This document shows positions 47,901-49,051 of a stretch of 64,000 nucleotides of DNA, in pieces. Where the stretch lies: NCBI GenBank assembly GCA_026874595.1, contig CM049314.1, positions 26,669,729-26,733,728 on the forward strand, read 5' to 3'. Both the position numbers and the translations under genes were made by a program. The notes under the pieces were generated by a model. It was not told the origin of the DNA, ran no database searches, and saw only the letters and a program-made list of their open reading frames with translations. The DNA is from Sipunculus nudus. Its lineage: Eukaryota; Annelida; Sipuncula; Golfingiida; Sipunculidae. How positions within the stretch are numbered: position 1 is the stretch's first letter; each line of letters opens with the position of its first letter.

Positions 47901-48603
47901 AGATTTATTCATTTAATAAGCTGCTCATGCTGTGTTTATGCTCTGCTGTCGTCCGCTGCTTTGTAAAGCAAGATTTTCTGATTCTCCCACCATGGCTGGC
48001 AGTCAACAGAGCAAAGAATTTAAATCAGACCAATGAGAGCATGGTATTGCAATGTGCATCCAGCTCCAAATTTTAAATATGTGACACCCCGTCTCATTAG
48101 TCTGAGGATTGGCCAAGTGCTAGAACTTGTTAATTAGTTGATGGCTCAATCTACATATTGCTACTATTGGGGACCGAAAGTTTTTGGCTTTTGATTTGGA
48201 TGTTTGTTTAAATTAAATCTATGTATACATGCCTCACAAGTAAGGTTTAGGTGCAGGCATTCAAAAGTGGAACCAGAGATTATTTCAAAAGGCACCACTT
48301 TTAAAACCCAGCTCCCCAAAACTCAGTGACCAGTCGGTTGGGGGGGGGGGGGGTCCTTCACATTTCCATAAGCTGGGTCATACCATCTAGTCACTTATGG
48401 AATTAATTATTAATTTATGATGATACATATATGCGACTAATTTATAATTTATTTTGAACACGTTTTTTCTGCAGCTGCGGAAAGACCTGATTACCACTGT
48501 GTCCAAACTGGCTTTGGAGGATGACCTGGTTAAGATAAAAACCCGGGCAATAGCTCTTAGGGTAGCCACCAGTAACACAAGTGAAATTACAACAACTGCT
48601 CAG
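905..48603 (+). CDS. Multi-exon polycystin-1/REJ-family cell-surface protein (partial, 19 exons seen)
   Basis: Spliced segments: 905-1009, 3142-3301, 15282-15437, 16171-16343, 20547-20693, 23068-23230, 23693-23827, 31955-32140, 33237-33416, 34681-34728, 35638-35652, 36831-36839, 37895-37967, 39173-39402, 42819-43025, 43943-44088, 45395-45539, 46560-46645, 48475-48603. Every segment has an AG acceptor and a GT donor, and all 18 junction phases match, giving 831 codons without a stop. Domain order is unassigned N-terminal part, EGF-like, F5/8C, EGF_CA, C-type lectin-like, linker, Cys-rich, REJ. In known proteins REJ precedes a GAIN/GPS region and the polycystin membrane domain, expected downstream of 64000. 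Sea-urchin suREJ1 (EGF, lectin, REJ) has the closest layout I know, so a receptor or sperm-surface role is possible but unproven. No signal peptide or start codon is visible, so the 5' end lies upstream. Confidence 0.85.
1010..3141 (+). other. Intron 1, mostly a family B repeat
   Basis: A 2.1-kb intron. The family B tandem-repeat element (1140-2861) fills most of it. The rest is AT-rich with no other feature seen. Confidence 0.6.
1140..2861. repeat. Family B repeat: head hairpin, about 280-bp tandem core, TIR-like tail
   Basis: The head has GTATCCGC and GCGGATAC 22 bases apart, forming a hairpin, followed by a (GCC)n run near 1189-1206. The core is about five tandem copies of a 280-bp unit; the 'cacacataaaccc' start recurs near 1357, 1637, 1917 and 2196. 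Each unit holds two GGTGGCGCCACC-type palindromes. The tail has TTTTGGCGGA at 2841-2850, the reverse complement of TCCGCCAAAA in the head, so the ends form an imperfect terminal inverted repeat. A second copy starts at 63022. This looks like a non-autonomous element with a satellite-like core. I see no coding capacity. Confidence 0.75.
3142..3301 (+). CDS. Exon 2: unassigned N-terminal segment, possible beta-sandwich end
   Basis: 160 nt, phase 0 in and 1 out, between 'ctgttgcag' and 'gtgagt'. The peptide begins VTWQLVDAWRTF and ends with a GGTTFHVGIEVV stretch. The last part loosely resembles the closing strands of PA14-type beta-sandwiches (GG followed by xxVGxE), but the match is too weak to assign. 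It contains no cysteine. The next exon of the gene lies 12 kb downstream, past the LTR retrotransposon. Confidence 0.7.
3838..4745. mobile_element. hAT-like MITE (3846-4737) with 8-bp target-site duplication
   Basis: The 8-mer ATTACAAT flanks the element exactly (3838-3845 and 4738-4745). The ends are TAGTGTTGGGA and, read on the other strand, TAGGGTTGGGA, so the TIRs differ by one base. Length is 892 bp with no transposase frame. An 8-bp duplication with TAG(T/G)G ends fits the hAT superfamily. The interior contains AT-rich stretches with several 'gatat' and 'tgatatc' motifs. Confidence 0.75.
4839..6882 (+). repeat. 5' long terminal repeat
   Basis: 2,044 bp, starts TGTGACAGG and ends CCGCTACA (TG...CA borders). 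It is identical by eye to the 3' LTR except position 4961 (T here, A at 12994). It is long for a Ty3/gypsy LTR. A polyadenylation signal AATAAA lies at 6825-6830, 52 bp before the end. I could not place the transcription start with confidence. Confidence 0.95.
6825..6830 (+). terminator. LTR polyadenylation signal (same motif at 14858-14863)
   Basis: AATAAA followed by a GT-rich stretch ('ggggtgtctcgtcttg') close to the LTR end. This is the expected place for the end of R. The 3' LTR copy would be the one used for the genomic transcript. Confidence 0.6.
6888..6905 (+). promoter_or_regulatory. Primer binding site, tRNA-Leu type
   Basis: TGGTGGCAGCGGTGGGAT begins 5 nt after the LTR. It is the complement of an 18-nt tRNA 3' end ATCCCACCGCTGCCACCA, which is how I recall animal tRNA-Leu (AAG-type) ending with CCA added. 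The match breaks at base 19. Confidence 0.8.
6906..7445 (+). other. Retrotransposon leader between primer site and gag
   Basis: About 540 nt with a (GA)n run near 7067-7081 and an AT-rich second half. A short frame running out of the LTR (to 7053) has no recognisable product. This is the usual place for a packaging signal, but I see no specific motif. Confidence 0.5.
7446..8600 (+). CDS. gag: Retrotransposon Gag (capsid/nucleocapsid)
   Basis: 384 codons from the first ATG (7446) to TGA at 8598-8600. The frame is open a little further upstream, but only from GTG. Residues 1-35 form a heptad-rich likely coiled coil. Residues about 40-220 resemble a retrotransposon capsid domain (a W-I-A-D-A-Q stretch, then helical segments ending LREEALLWAEE). 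Residues 298-311 are a zinc knuckle, C-x2-C-x4-H-x4-C, starting CYYCKKQGH. The C-terminus is Pro/Gln/Tyr rich. The gene ends inside a frameshift pseudoknot, so most ribosomes should stop here and a minority enter pol. The capsid part recalls PNMA-type Gag relatives; that is a weak impression. Confidence 0.92.
   Translation: MDALAEKVQALEAELHKTRLRLQAAEAKHNVKTEVVARVVQNHQKLRRYDGDSRELESWIADAQRHVQFQQYDHKEAVDFLMAHLTDIAREEAELVPEEERKTPEQVFGLLRNTCGERLSASQLLDLFYNRKQGERESLRSFSYALVDLIDRALRQDSDCVASREKTLRDRFVDKVKDSSLRRHLRGYIRTNPDVSFLDLREEALLWAEEGSSFNATKKIQQNIQSVDWQATDDSEKQSDLRISKLEKCMEDLLKAQEKTFGHLMDQQKVLSSLYSDGKKQTDKRSSVSNLDKVPITCYYCKKQGHIKRNCFKLKRDVERGPDTRFAQPEQNLVRYVPLPGTGFHQQYYATPPGPYQLQPGIAGTEYMQPQLRQDAPNSQPTQQ
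8414..12715 (+). CDS. pol: Retrotransposon Pol polyprotein: protease, RT, RNase H, integrase
   Basis: The frame is -1 relative to gag, open from 8414 (after TGA at 8411) to the stop at 12713-12715. It has no suitable start codon near its beginning, so expression by frameshift near 8579 is expected. Residue numbers below count from 8597. Protease has DTGS at about 52-55 (nt 8750). RT has YLDD at 494-497 (nt 10076-10087), preceded by the LPRID and FxTPMGLFEY blocks. RNase H shows TDAS (D about 652) and YTDNN (D about 722). Integrase has an HHCC zinc region near nt 11300-11420 and a catalytic triad D969, D1028, E1064, that is DD35E. A GPY/F-like tail follows and no chromodomain is visible. No stops or frameshifts were seen, so the enzyme set looks intact. 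Confidence 0.95.
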   Translation, partial: YPLRTTRTKPSQICSFARNWIPPAVLCNPSWAVSVTTWNSWHGIHAAPIETRCPKLPTHPAVSQARVGNRDVKPGGSQTQSNLSIADLITRTVGRKPTISVKFNGINADSLFDTGSMVTTMNEEFFRKHLQHSGEVIFEAGKWFSLTAANGLEIPYLGVAILDVEVCGCKITQMGVMITKNTHEVSSNPQKIPIILGMNVLSRVPQFADFLMGQGHVTVESQSVDKGCIGFARVAGSEAICIPAQSYRFISVTGPPGNDAVILEPLAESLPGNVDVAHSYGNLAERPLRVQVINFGNKDVWVQPRTRLASVHLIREVIGTQGNIELNICSNQVEVTSSNTDIVGAREEELLNLINLSRLKDPRDVKRAKALFLKHKTVFNLEGEPLGCTRTVRHKIYTKDEFPVCQPHRRIPPPFWKEVQEHLQELLKKGIIRESQSDYASPIVLVRKKSGEIRLCVDYRRLNQKTYRDAFPLPRIDETLEALQGSTLFSTLDLASVYNQVEVEPSDQKKTAFTTPMGLFEYIRMPFGLASAPATFQRLMTRIFRDDILRILLVYLDDIIVYSNSFEEHLARLDRVFSLLAEHSLQVKPEKCAFFCSEVKFLGHVVSDDGISTDPDKIVAVRDWQVPKTVQELRSFLGFASYYRRFTPGFAHVAEPLHKLCSAVGGQKKCKKSIIDHWNQEHQDSFDKIKEKLTTAPVLGYADFSLPFIVETDASEKGLGAVLSQVQEGKKRGIAYASRGLRGAERNPEGYSSKRLEFLALKWAITEKFRDYLEGGKVVVYTDNNPLTYFQTKAKLPAIEQRWAAALAGFDLTIQYRPGRENVNADQLSRQEFRPWEDEESQCVHGSLLPSQLQTHVLAETNLQSVDEDFFASNIPCIQSDEMAKLQRDDKTIGLVIRFLAQGTRPSSTSTKQETTQVKLLLRQWDRLVEKKGVYYRVLHDPVEGEIYQVLLPEVLQGDALRAVHDNHGHQGIDRTESLLRARCYWPQMAKAVRSYVESCNTCSRAKLERVRTPLGTIRANRPLEVVAIDFTLLDKASNGIENVLVITDVFTKYAVAVATKDQRASTVAQALVKHWFRRFGPPLRIHSDQGRDFESKLLSKLCSLYGIRKSRTTAWHPQGNGQCERFNRTLHDLLRTLEEKQKRRWPEHLEDVLYYYNTTPHASTGFTPFYLMHLRQARLPVDLLIGVDATNKETCVDDWVAEHQGRLRTAYDLVKKRLEQNADKRKFYHDKKASDKPLQIGSLVYVRARNLKGRHKLANFYGQTTHKIIEKKPDKDVYLVEPADGFGSQRWMNRTELKQCPKPRANESSSVKRKRQPRQIQREIVSSYSEPSDIEIVLNQDEETDFSVVSSSDESDVSVPTQLPEVPIAAVPLQPMYVGSSPESRPVDQVPLRRSRRITAGQHSNPCNNPRSVLQNAHSVRAMQYPFKETTV
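8573..8638 (+). promoter_or_regulatory. Programmed -1 ribosomal frameshift signal (slippery heptamer plus H-type pseudoknot)
   Basis: The heptamer C CCA AAC lies at 8573-8579, with CCA and AAC as the gag-frame codons, so it fits the X XXY YYZ rule. A 6-nt spacer follows. Stem 1 pairs CCCACCC (8586-8592) with GGGTGGG (8610-8616), 7 bp. Stem 2 pairs GCCAGG (8601-8606) inside the loop with CCTGGC (8633-8638), 6 bp. Loop 1 is 8 nt and contains the gag stop codon, the inter-stem loop is 3 nt, and the last loop is 16 nt. A -1 slip enters the pol frame, which is open from 8414. Pairing was read by eye. Confidence 0.8.
12716..12856 (+). other. Short non-coding stretch after pol
   Basis: About 140 nt between the pol stop and the polypurine tract. 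There is no room for an env gene. Confidence 0.7.
12857..12871 (+). promoter_or_regulatory. Polypurine tract for plus-strand priming
   Basis: A purine-only run containing AGAGGGGGAGGA lies directly against the 3' LTR TG border, as expected for an LTR retroelement. Confidence 0.85.
12872..14915 (+). repeat. 3' long terminal repeat
   Basis: 2,044 bp, equal in length to the 5' LTR, with a single base difference seen (12994). It ends CGCTACA and runs into a (TA)n tract. Confidence 0.95.
14916..14954. repeat. (TA)n microsatellite, insertion target of the retrotransposon
   Basis: About 19 TA repeats follow the 3' LTR. A shorter (TA)n run (4822-4838) precedes the 5' LTR, so the element split one TA tract. 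Confidence 0.85.
15282..15437 (+). CDS. Exon 3: EGF-like domain
   Basis: 156 nt, phase 1 in and 1 out, between 'gtttgtttcag' and 'gtaata'. After a short Gly-rich lead it has six cysteines spaced as in an EGF-like module (NC, SC, QC, DC, TC and SC steps, with a CSGGYHLG turn). It lacks the acidic start typical of calcium-binding EGF. The in-frame fusion to exon 4 leads straight into the F5/8C domain. Confidence 0.8.
15438..16170 (+). other. Intron 3
   Basis: AT-rich, with no repeat or other feature recognised. Confidence 0.6.
16171..16343 (+). CDS. Exon 4: N-terminal third of an F5/8C (discoidin) domain
   Basis: 173 nt, phase 1 in and 0 out. It begins with the domain's first Cys (RNCPAHENLGLESG) and continues with I-x-D-x-QLSASS, the usual F5/8C opening. 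It then has WCTSIDDQHAWLQ, matching the W-(x)n-WLQIDL region. The domain continues in exons 5 and 6. Confidence 0.9.
16687..18229. repeat. Family A repeat, copy A1 (complete head and tail)
   Basis: The head TAGCTCAG...CTGAGCTA forms a hairpin and is followed by 'gtccgtcgtccgtcc'. The core is about four tandem units of roughly 330 bp, each with a GGTGGCGCCACC-type palindrome (near 17028, 17356, 17683 and 18026; the last two are decayed). The tail contains AGTCAGCTGAGC, the exact reverse complement of GCTCAGCTGACT in the head (12-bp TIR), then the palindrome TGACCCATGGGTCA and 'cttgtt'. No protein-coding capacity was recognised. Confidence 0.8.
18990..20475. mobile_element. Non-autonomous DNA element with 19-bp perfect TIRs
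   Basis: Bases 19017-19035 are the exact reverse complement of 20438-20456 (TACCTTGCTTTATCAAGCT on the left). Outward similarity continues imperfectly (ACTTATAG near 18997 against CTATAAGT near 20468), giving ends of about 45 bp. The interior includes a GC-richer block (about 19860-20080). I recognise no transposase, and the target duplication is unclear. Confidence 0.65.
20547..20693 (+). CDS. Exon 5: middle of the F5/8C domain
   Basis: 147 nt, 49 codons, phase 0 in and 0 out. The translation starts ISLREAVDVIGVQVQTG, the strand after WLQ in discoidin domains, then has a YFVATSRD segment matching the usual FKVSYS strand. It ends HNGNNT before 'gtaagc'. Confidence 0.88.
20694..23067 (+). other. 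Intron 5
   Basis: Bases 20700-21600 are moderately GC-rich with no family recognised. Around 22187 and 22330 a diverged repeat of about 140 bp ('ctcaaa(a)gagaa...ccagtctt') occurs twice, and related 'tatggctg' phrases run to about 22690. Nothing else is seen. Confidence 0.5.
23068..23230 (+). CDS. Exon 6: C-terminal third of the F5/8C domain
   Basis: 163 nt, phase 0 in and 1 out. It has a PIIYLDDPTTALFHY segment, then HFIRIYIL, the usual ARYVRI strand. It closes LRAEVLILPAPAC, the LRxExxGC ending with the second disulfide Cys. Donor is 'gtaggt'. Confidence 0.88.
23231..23692 (+). other. Intron 6
   Basis: 462 bp, AT-rich, with no feature recognised. Confidence 0.6.
23693..23827 (+). CDS. Exon 7: calcium-binding EGF domain
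   Basis: 135 nt, phase 1 in and 1 out. It opens with NVDECATGTHAC, the calcium-binding DxDEC-type start, and has six cysteines. The stretch CTDTVTGYTCSC fits the Asp/Asn hydroxylation pattern C-x-[DN]-x4-[FY]-x-C-x-C. A symmetric phase 1-1 exon coding one module is typical of shuffled EGF_CA domains. Confidence 0.93.
24020..25436. mobile_element. Tc1/mariner-order (pogo/Tigger-like) non-autonomous element, 27-bp perfect TIR
   Basis: Bases 24020-24046 are the exact reverse complement of 25410-25436, including flanking TA that would be the target duplication. The element proper is 24022-25434 (1,413 bp). Its ends start CCGTAAAATCTCCACTTAAA, in the style of pogo/Tigger ends (AAAACCTC followed by an AT-rich TTAA stretch). 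No transposase frame was recognised. Confidence 0.8.
25840..27400. repeat. Diverged tandem repeat, about 360-bp unit, about 4 copies, 'acaggtaaa' motifs
   Basis: A phrase 'acaggtaa...aggtaaat' followed by a T run recurs near 25985, 26315, 26680 and 27040. A second phrase, 'ttacctg/tatg...taccttt', recurs near 26473, 26825 and 27190. Spacing is about 330-365 bp. Mirror-image ACCTG and CAGGT occur together in each unit, as in 'cacctgtacaggtg'. Confidence 0.65.
27879..27965. repeat. 54-bp tandem duplication
   Basis: 'aaggttcacgtgactg' followed by 'gtctggcgtgtttatt' occurs at about 27879 and again 54 bp later, with one mismatch seen. Each copy contains the E-box-like palindrome TCACGTGA. Confidence 0.75.
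28026..28052. repeat. Poly-G tract
   Basis: A long uninterrupted G run followed by AGGGGGGAG. It could form G-quadruplexes and is prone to assembly error. Confidence 0.8.
31240..31324. repeat. GC-rich repeat with both direct and inverted copies
   Basis: GCGCGCC(C/T)GGCGGGCG-type blocks occur twice about 50 bp apart. GCCTTTGAACTCCA and TGGAGTTTAAAGCC are near-perfect inverted copies. The whole could fold into a strong hairpin. Confidence 0.6.
31955..32140 (+). CDS. Exon 8: first half of a C-type lectin-like domain
   Basis: 186 nt, phase 1 in and 1 out. It starts with the extra N-terminal Cys pair of long-form lectin domains (CKAGEHAFGGYCY), has A-RYHC in the first helix and SESDFIC in the second. 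It ends IWLG, the WIGL core motif cut by the intron. Confidence 0.9.
32141..33236 (+). other. Intron 8
   Basis: Holds a 313-bp MITE (32261-32573). Near 33015-33060 a fragment with inverted GTATAC ends and 'ccgtccgtctgc' resembles the head of the family A/B/C type of repeat. The rest is AT-rich. Confidence 0.6.
32261..32573. mobile_element. Small MITE with about 35-bp imperfect TIRs
   Basis: The left end 'taaggcc...aaaaaggtatggttctcagg' and the right end 'cctaagaaccatacctttta...ggcctaag' are near-perfect reverse complements. Length is 313 bp with an AT-rich interior and no coding frame. The target duplication is unclear (TA or TTA). Confidence 0.75.
33237..33416 (+). CDS. Exon 9: second half of the C-type lectin-like domain
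   Basis: 180 nt, phase 1 in and 1 out. It completes WLGL and has VWIDDTPMSYY, FDCVVLNPDNSGLW, HACTETFPYVCK, with the conserved cysteines in place. The calcium/sugar motifs are not canonical: an EPN/QPD triplet is replaced by PQEN, and the WND position reads WER. Sugar binding of the classical type is therefore doubtful. Confidence 0.92.
33545..33660 (-). mobile_element. tRNA-derived SINE head
   Basis: On the minus strand, TAGTAAAGTGGG (33619-33630) fits the pol III A box and GGTTTGAATCC (33578-33588) fits the B box with one change from GGTTCRANYCC. Their spacing of about 40 bp, and the intervening GTCTGACGTGTG and GGTTGCGGG, resemble a tRNA body. The 3' tail of the SINE was not delimited. 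Confidence 0.7.
34030..34537. mobile_element. Probable hAT-like MITE
   Basis: The ends are CAGACCTAGG and, reversed, CAGACCTGGG (one mismatch). The flanking 8-mers GTGATTAT and ATGATTAC agree at 6 of 8 bases. The interior is rich in 'ttgaattggaa'. Length is 508 bp with no coding frame. Confidence 0.55.
34681..34728 (+). CDS. Exon 10: 48-nt linker exon
   Basis: Phase 1 in and 1 out, after 'ttcatttcag' and before 'gtaagt'. It codes ATREGIFAFPTIADPA, a non-globular linker after the lectin domain. Splice sites are strong. Confidence 0.7.
34729..35637 (+). other. Intron 10
   Basis: AT-rich, with no feature recognised. Confidence 0.6.
35638..35652 (+). CDS. Exon 11: 15-nt microexon
   Basis: Lies between 'tttttcag' and 'gtaagc', phase 1 in and 1 out. 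It adds Thr/Ala residues (ITTTA with neighbouring bases) to the linker. It is supported by good splice signals and phase only. Confidence 0.55.
35653..36830 (+). other. Intron 11
   Basis: AT-rich. An 80-codon frame at 36307-36549 has no recognisable content. No repeat was recognised. Confidence 0.55.
36831..36839 (+). CDS. Exon 12: 9-nt microexon
   Basis: Lies between 'attcacaacag' and 'gtaagt', phase 1 in and 1 out, coding about API. Because it is symmetric, the frame holds with or without it. Weak support on its own. Confidence 0.45.
   Translation, partial: LQ
36840..37894 (+). other. Intron 12
   Basis: Very AT-rich, with no feature recognised. Confidence 0.6.
37895..37967 (+). CDS. Exon 13: Cys-rich start of the pre-REJ region
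   Basis: 73 nt, phase 1 in and 2 out. It codes VCPCHQKNIAGVCVNRNY, with three cysteines, and ends in a Thr/Pro/Asn stretch. It joins through a split Ser codon to exon 14. Confidence 0.75.
37968..39172 (+). other. Intron 13, with a dispersed repeat shared with intron 15
   Basis: Around 38000-38160 there are many 'gagtcca' motifs, as in decayed hAT ends. Bases about 38640-39140 match the intron at about 43350-43820 in order and wording. Otherwise AT-rich. Confidence 0.55.
38640..39140. repeat. Dispersed repeat D, copy 1
   Basis: Shares with 43350-43820 a run of phrases: 'taaat(t/c)accaa(a/g)atggc', 'tccttgagctaaacgtgat' against 'tcctcgggttaaatgtgat', 'tttcccttat', and a closing 'g(a/t)tatcttacaata'. 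The copies are diverged by substitutions and small gaps. Function unknown. Confidence 0.55.
39173..39402 (+). CDS. Exon 14: Cys-rich domain before REJ
   Basis: 230 nt, phase 2 in and 1 out. It has eight cysteines, with C-PDC-DWSPVWGYTW and FCTLSFDTPCGKSDSSC segments. In PKD1/REJ proteins such W- and Cys-containing beta modules form the first part of the REJ region. I would call it REJ N-terminal part rather than a separate known domain. Confidence 0.85.
39483..41102. mobile_element. 1,608-bp TIR element (39489-41096) with 6-bp target duplication
   Basis: CATAAG flanks both sides exactly (39483-39488 and 41097-41102). The ends are CAGGGTTTCCGC and its exact reverse complement. CAGGG ends are hAT-like, but hAT duplications are usually 8 bp; 6 bp would better suit an IS3EU-type element. 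Minus-strand frames inside (40148-40462, 40422-40769) do not resemble a transposase, so it is probably non-autonomous. Confidence 0.8.
42370..42760. repeat. 54-bp minisatellite, about 7 copies
   Basis: The phrase 'ctggtt...gcaagtataatgctctgacc' recurs at 54-bp steps (42481, 42535, then 42595 after a 6-bp insertion, 42649, 42703), with more diverged copies at the left. Because the unit is a multiple of 3 and lacks stops in some frames, it creates long minus-strand frames that are not genes. Confidence 0.85.
42819..43025 (+). CDS. Exon 15: REJ domain core
   Basis: 207 nt, phase 1 in and 1 out. After VVDQYCPYFKSKA it has NNPPSLGTCQVSPSEGTAL followed by FSFSCSGYMDED, the most diagnostic REJ signature (GxCxVxPxxGxAL, then SCSGWxD). 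It ends with a YVYHDEGVEG strand leading into exon 16. Confidence 0.93.
43118..43154. repeat. C14-(AC)n-G14 perfect inverted repeat
   Basis: Fourteen C (43118-43131), nine bases ACACACACA, fourteen G (43141-43154). It can fold into an all-GC hairpin, a G-quadruplex or an i-motif. Confidence 0.85.
43350..43820. repeat. Dispersed repeat D, copy 2
   Basis: Matches 38640-39140 in the same orientation; see that entry for the shared phrases. Confidence 0.55.
43943..44088 (+). CDS. Exon 16: REJ domain, continued
   Basis: 146 nt, phase 1 in and 0 out. It codes TLLYQGY, a MPGRLLKQGSKETGYLVTL strand and VAMDRFGATTSKSFTVKV, the usual VxDxxGAxT ending of an Ig-like REJ/PKD strand set. Confidence 0.92.
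44089..45394 (+). other. Intron 16 with a CpG-rich MITE
   Basis: A MITE occupies about 44177-44773. The rest (44780-45394) is AT-rich; a 95-codon frame at 45018-45305 has no recognisable content. Confidence 0.6.
44177..44773. mobile_element. About 600-bp MITE with CpG-rich ends
   Basis: The left end TTAAAGCCCAAAACAGACCA and the right end TGTGTTTTGGGCTTTAG are inverted copies with few mismatches. Just inside, ACGCGTG-type motifs are dense on both arms ('cgtcacgcgtgcg', 'gacgcgtgcgtgac'). The interior is AT-rich, with no coding frame. Confidence 0.75.
45395..45539 (+). CDS. Exon 17: post-Ig helical part of REJ, Ser/Asn-rich
   Basis: 145 nt, phase 0 in and 1 out. It codes a low-complexity stretch with many Ser and Asn plus a TLQVLENLIST helix. 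It resembles the variable segment that follows the REJ beta modules and leads into the GAIN-like helices. Confidence 0.82.
45841..45865. repeat. Poly-G tract
   Basis: About 25 consecutive G. Another long G run lies near 48339-48353. Confidence 0.8.
46163..46514. repeat. 176-bp tandem duplication, nearly identical copies
   Basis: 46163-46338 and 46339-46514 differ at only a few bases (for example 'gcaggg' against 'ggaggg'). The second copy ends 45 bp before exon 18, close to its branch-point region. Confidence 0.85.
46560..46645 (+). CDS. Exon 18: helical segment after REJ
   Basis: 86 nt, phase 1 in and 0 out. It codes AVALVSVVGTMLNSVPAAEE and ends EKRTQ before 'gttggc', a weaker donor than the others. 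An alternating hydrophobic helix followed by an acidic run fits the GAIN-type helical subdomain. Confidence 0.8.
46646..48474 (+). other. Intron 18
   Basis: Bases 46930-47300 hold four diverged copies of a phrase 'gacctt(t)ga...atcttcaagg' about 65-140 bp apart. Inverted 'tatggttggct' copies near 46762 and 47325 suggest the edges of an old element. Poly-G lies near 48339. Otherwise nothing is recognised. Confidence 0.5.
48475..48603 (+). CDS. Exon 19: helical segment, last recognised exon
   Basis: 129 nt, 43 codons, phase 0 in and 0 out, between 'tttttctgcag' and 'gtaatt'. It codes LRKDLITTVSKLALEDDLVK and a second helix ending TSEITTTAQ. This fits the helical subdomain A of GAIN, before the GPS cleavage site, which must be encoded downstream. 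Confidence 0.82.
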
Positions 48604-49051
48604 GTAATTGTTTTTATCCCACCTTGAAAAAAATGGTATCCTGATGTTTAAGTGATAGTCAAATTTCAGTCTGTGATGTTTGCATTTATATTCAGGACCA
48701 TTGTGTGATGGTCAAGCTTTGGAAATAAATTATTCCATTTATGGGCATTTCACAGTATTTTTTTGTCAAGGACGGGACAGACATGGACAGTTTTGGGTTC
48801 ATGGTTTAAAACTGACTGGCAAGTAACTTCATGAATAAGGACTAACAGAGGTAAATTACCCAAATGACTTCTGCTAAAGTGTCAGACATCAGCTTACCTG
48901 CATCACTTGGTAATTATATCTTTCTAATTAAGTGTCATGGATGGGACACCGTTTCAACATACATTTAAGGTTATGTGTTGTAACAAAGAATTCATGCTCA
49001 TCTAACAAAGTTTAATTGTCCTCCTCATTCGTAGCCTTAAAGGTCAGTTTT

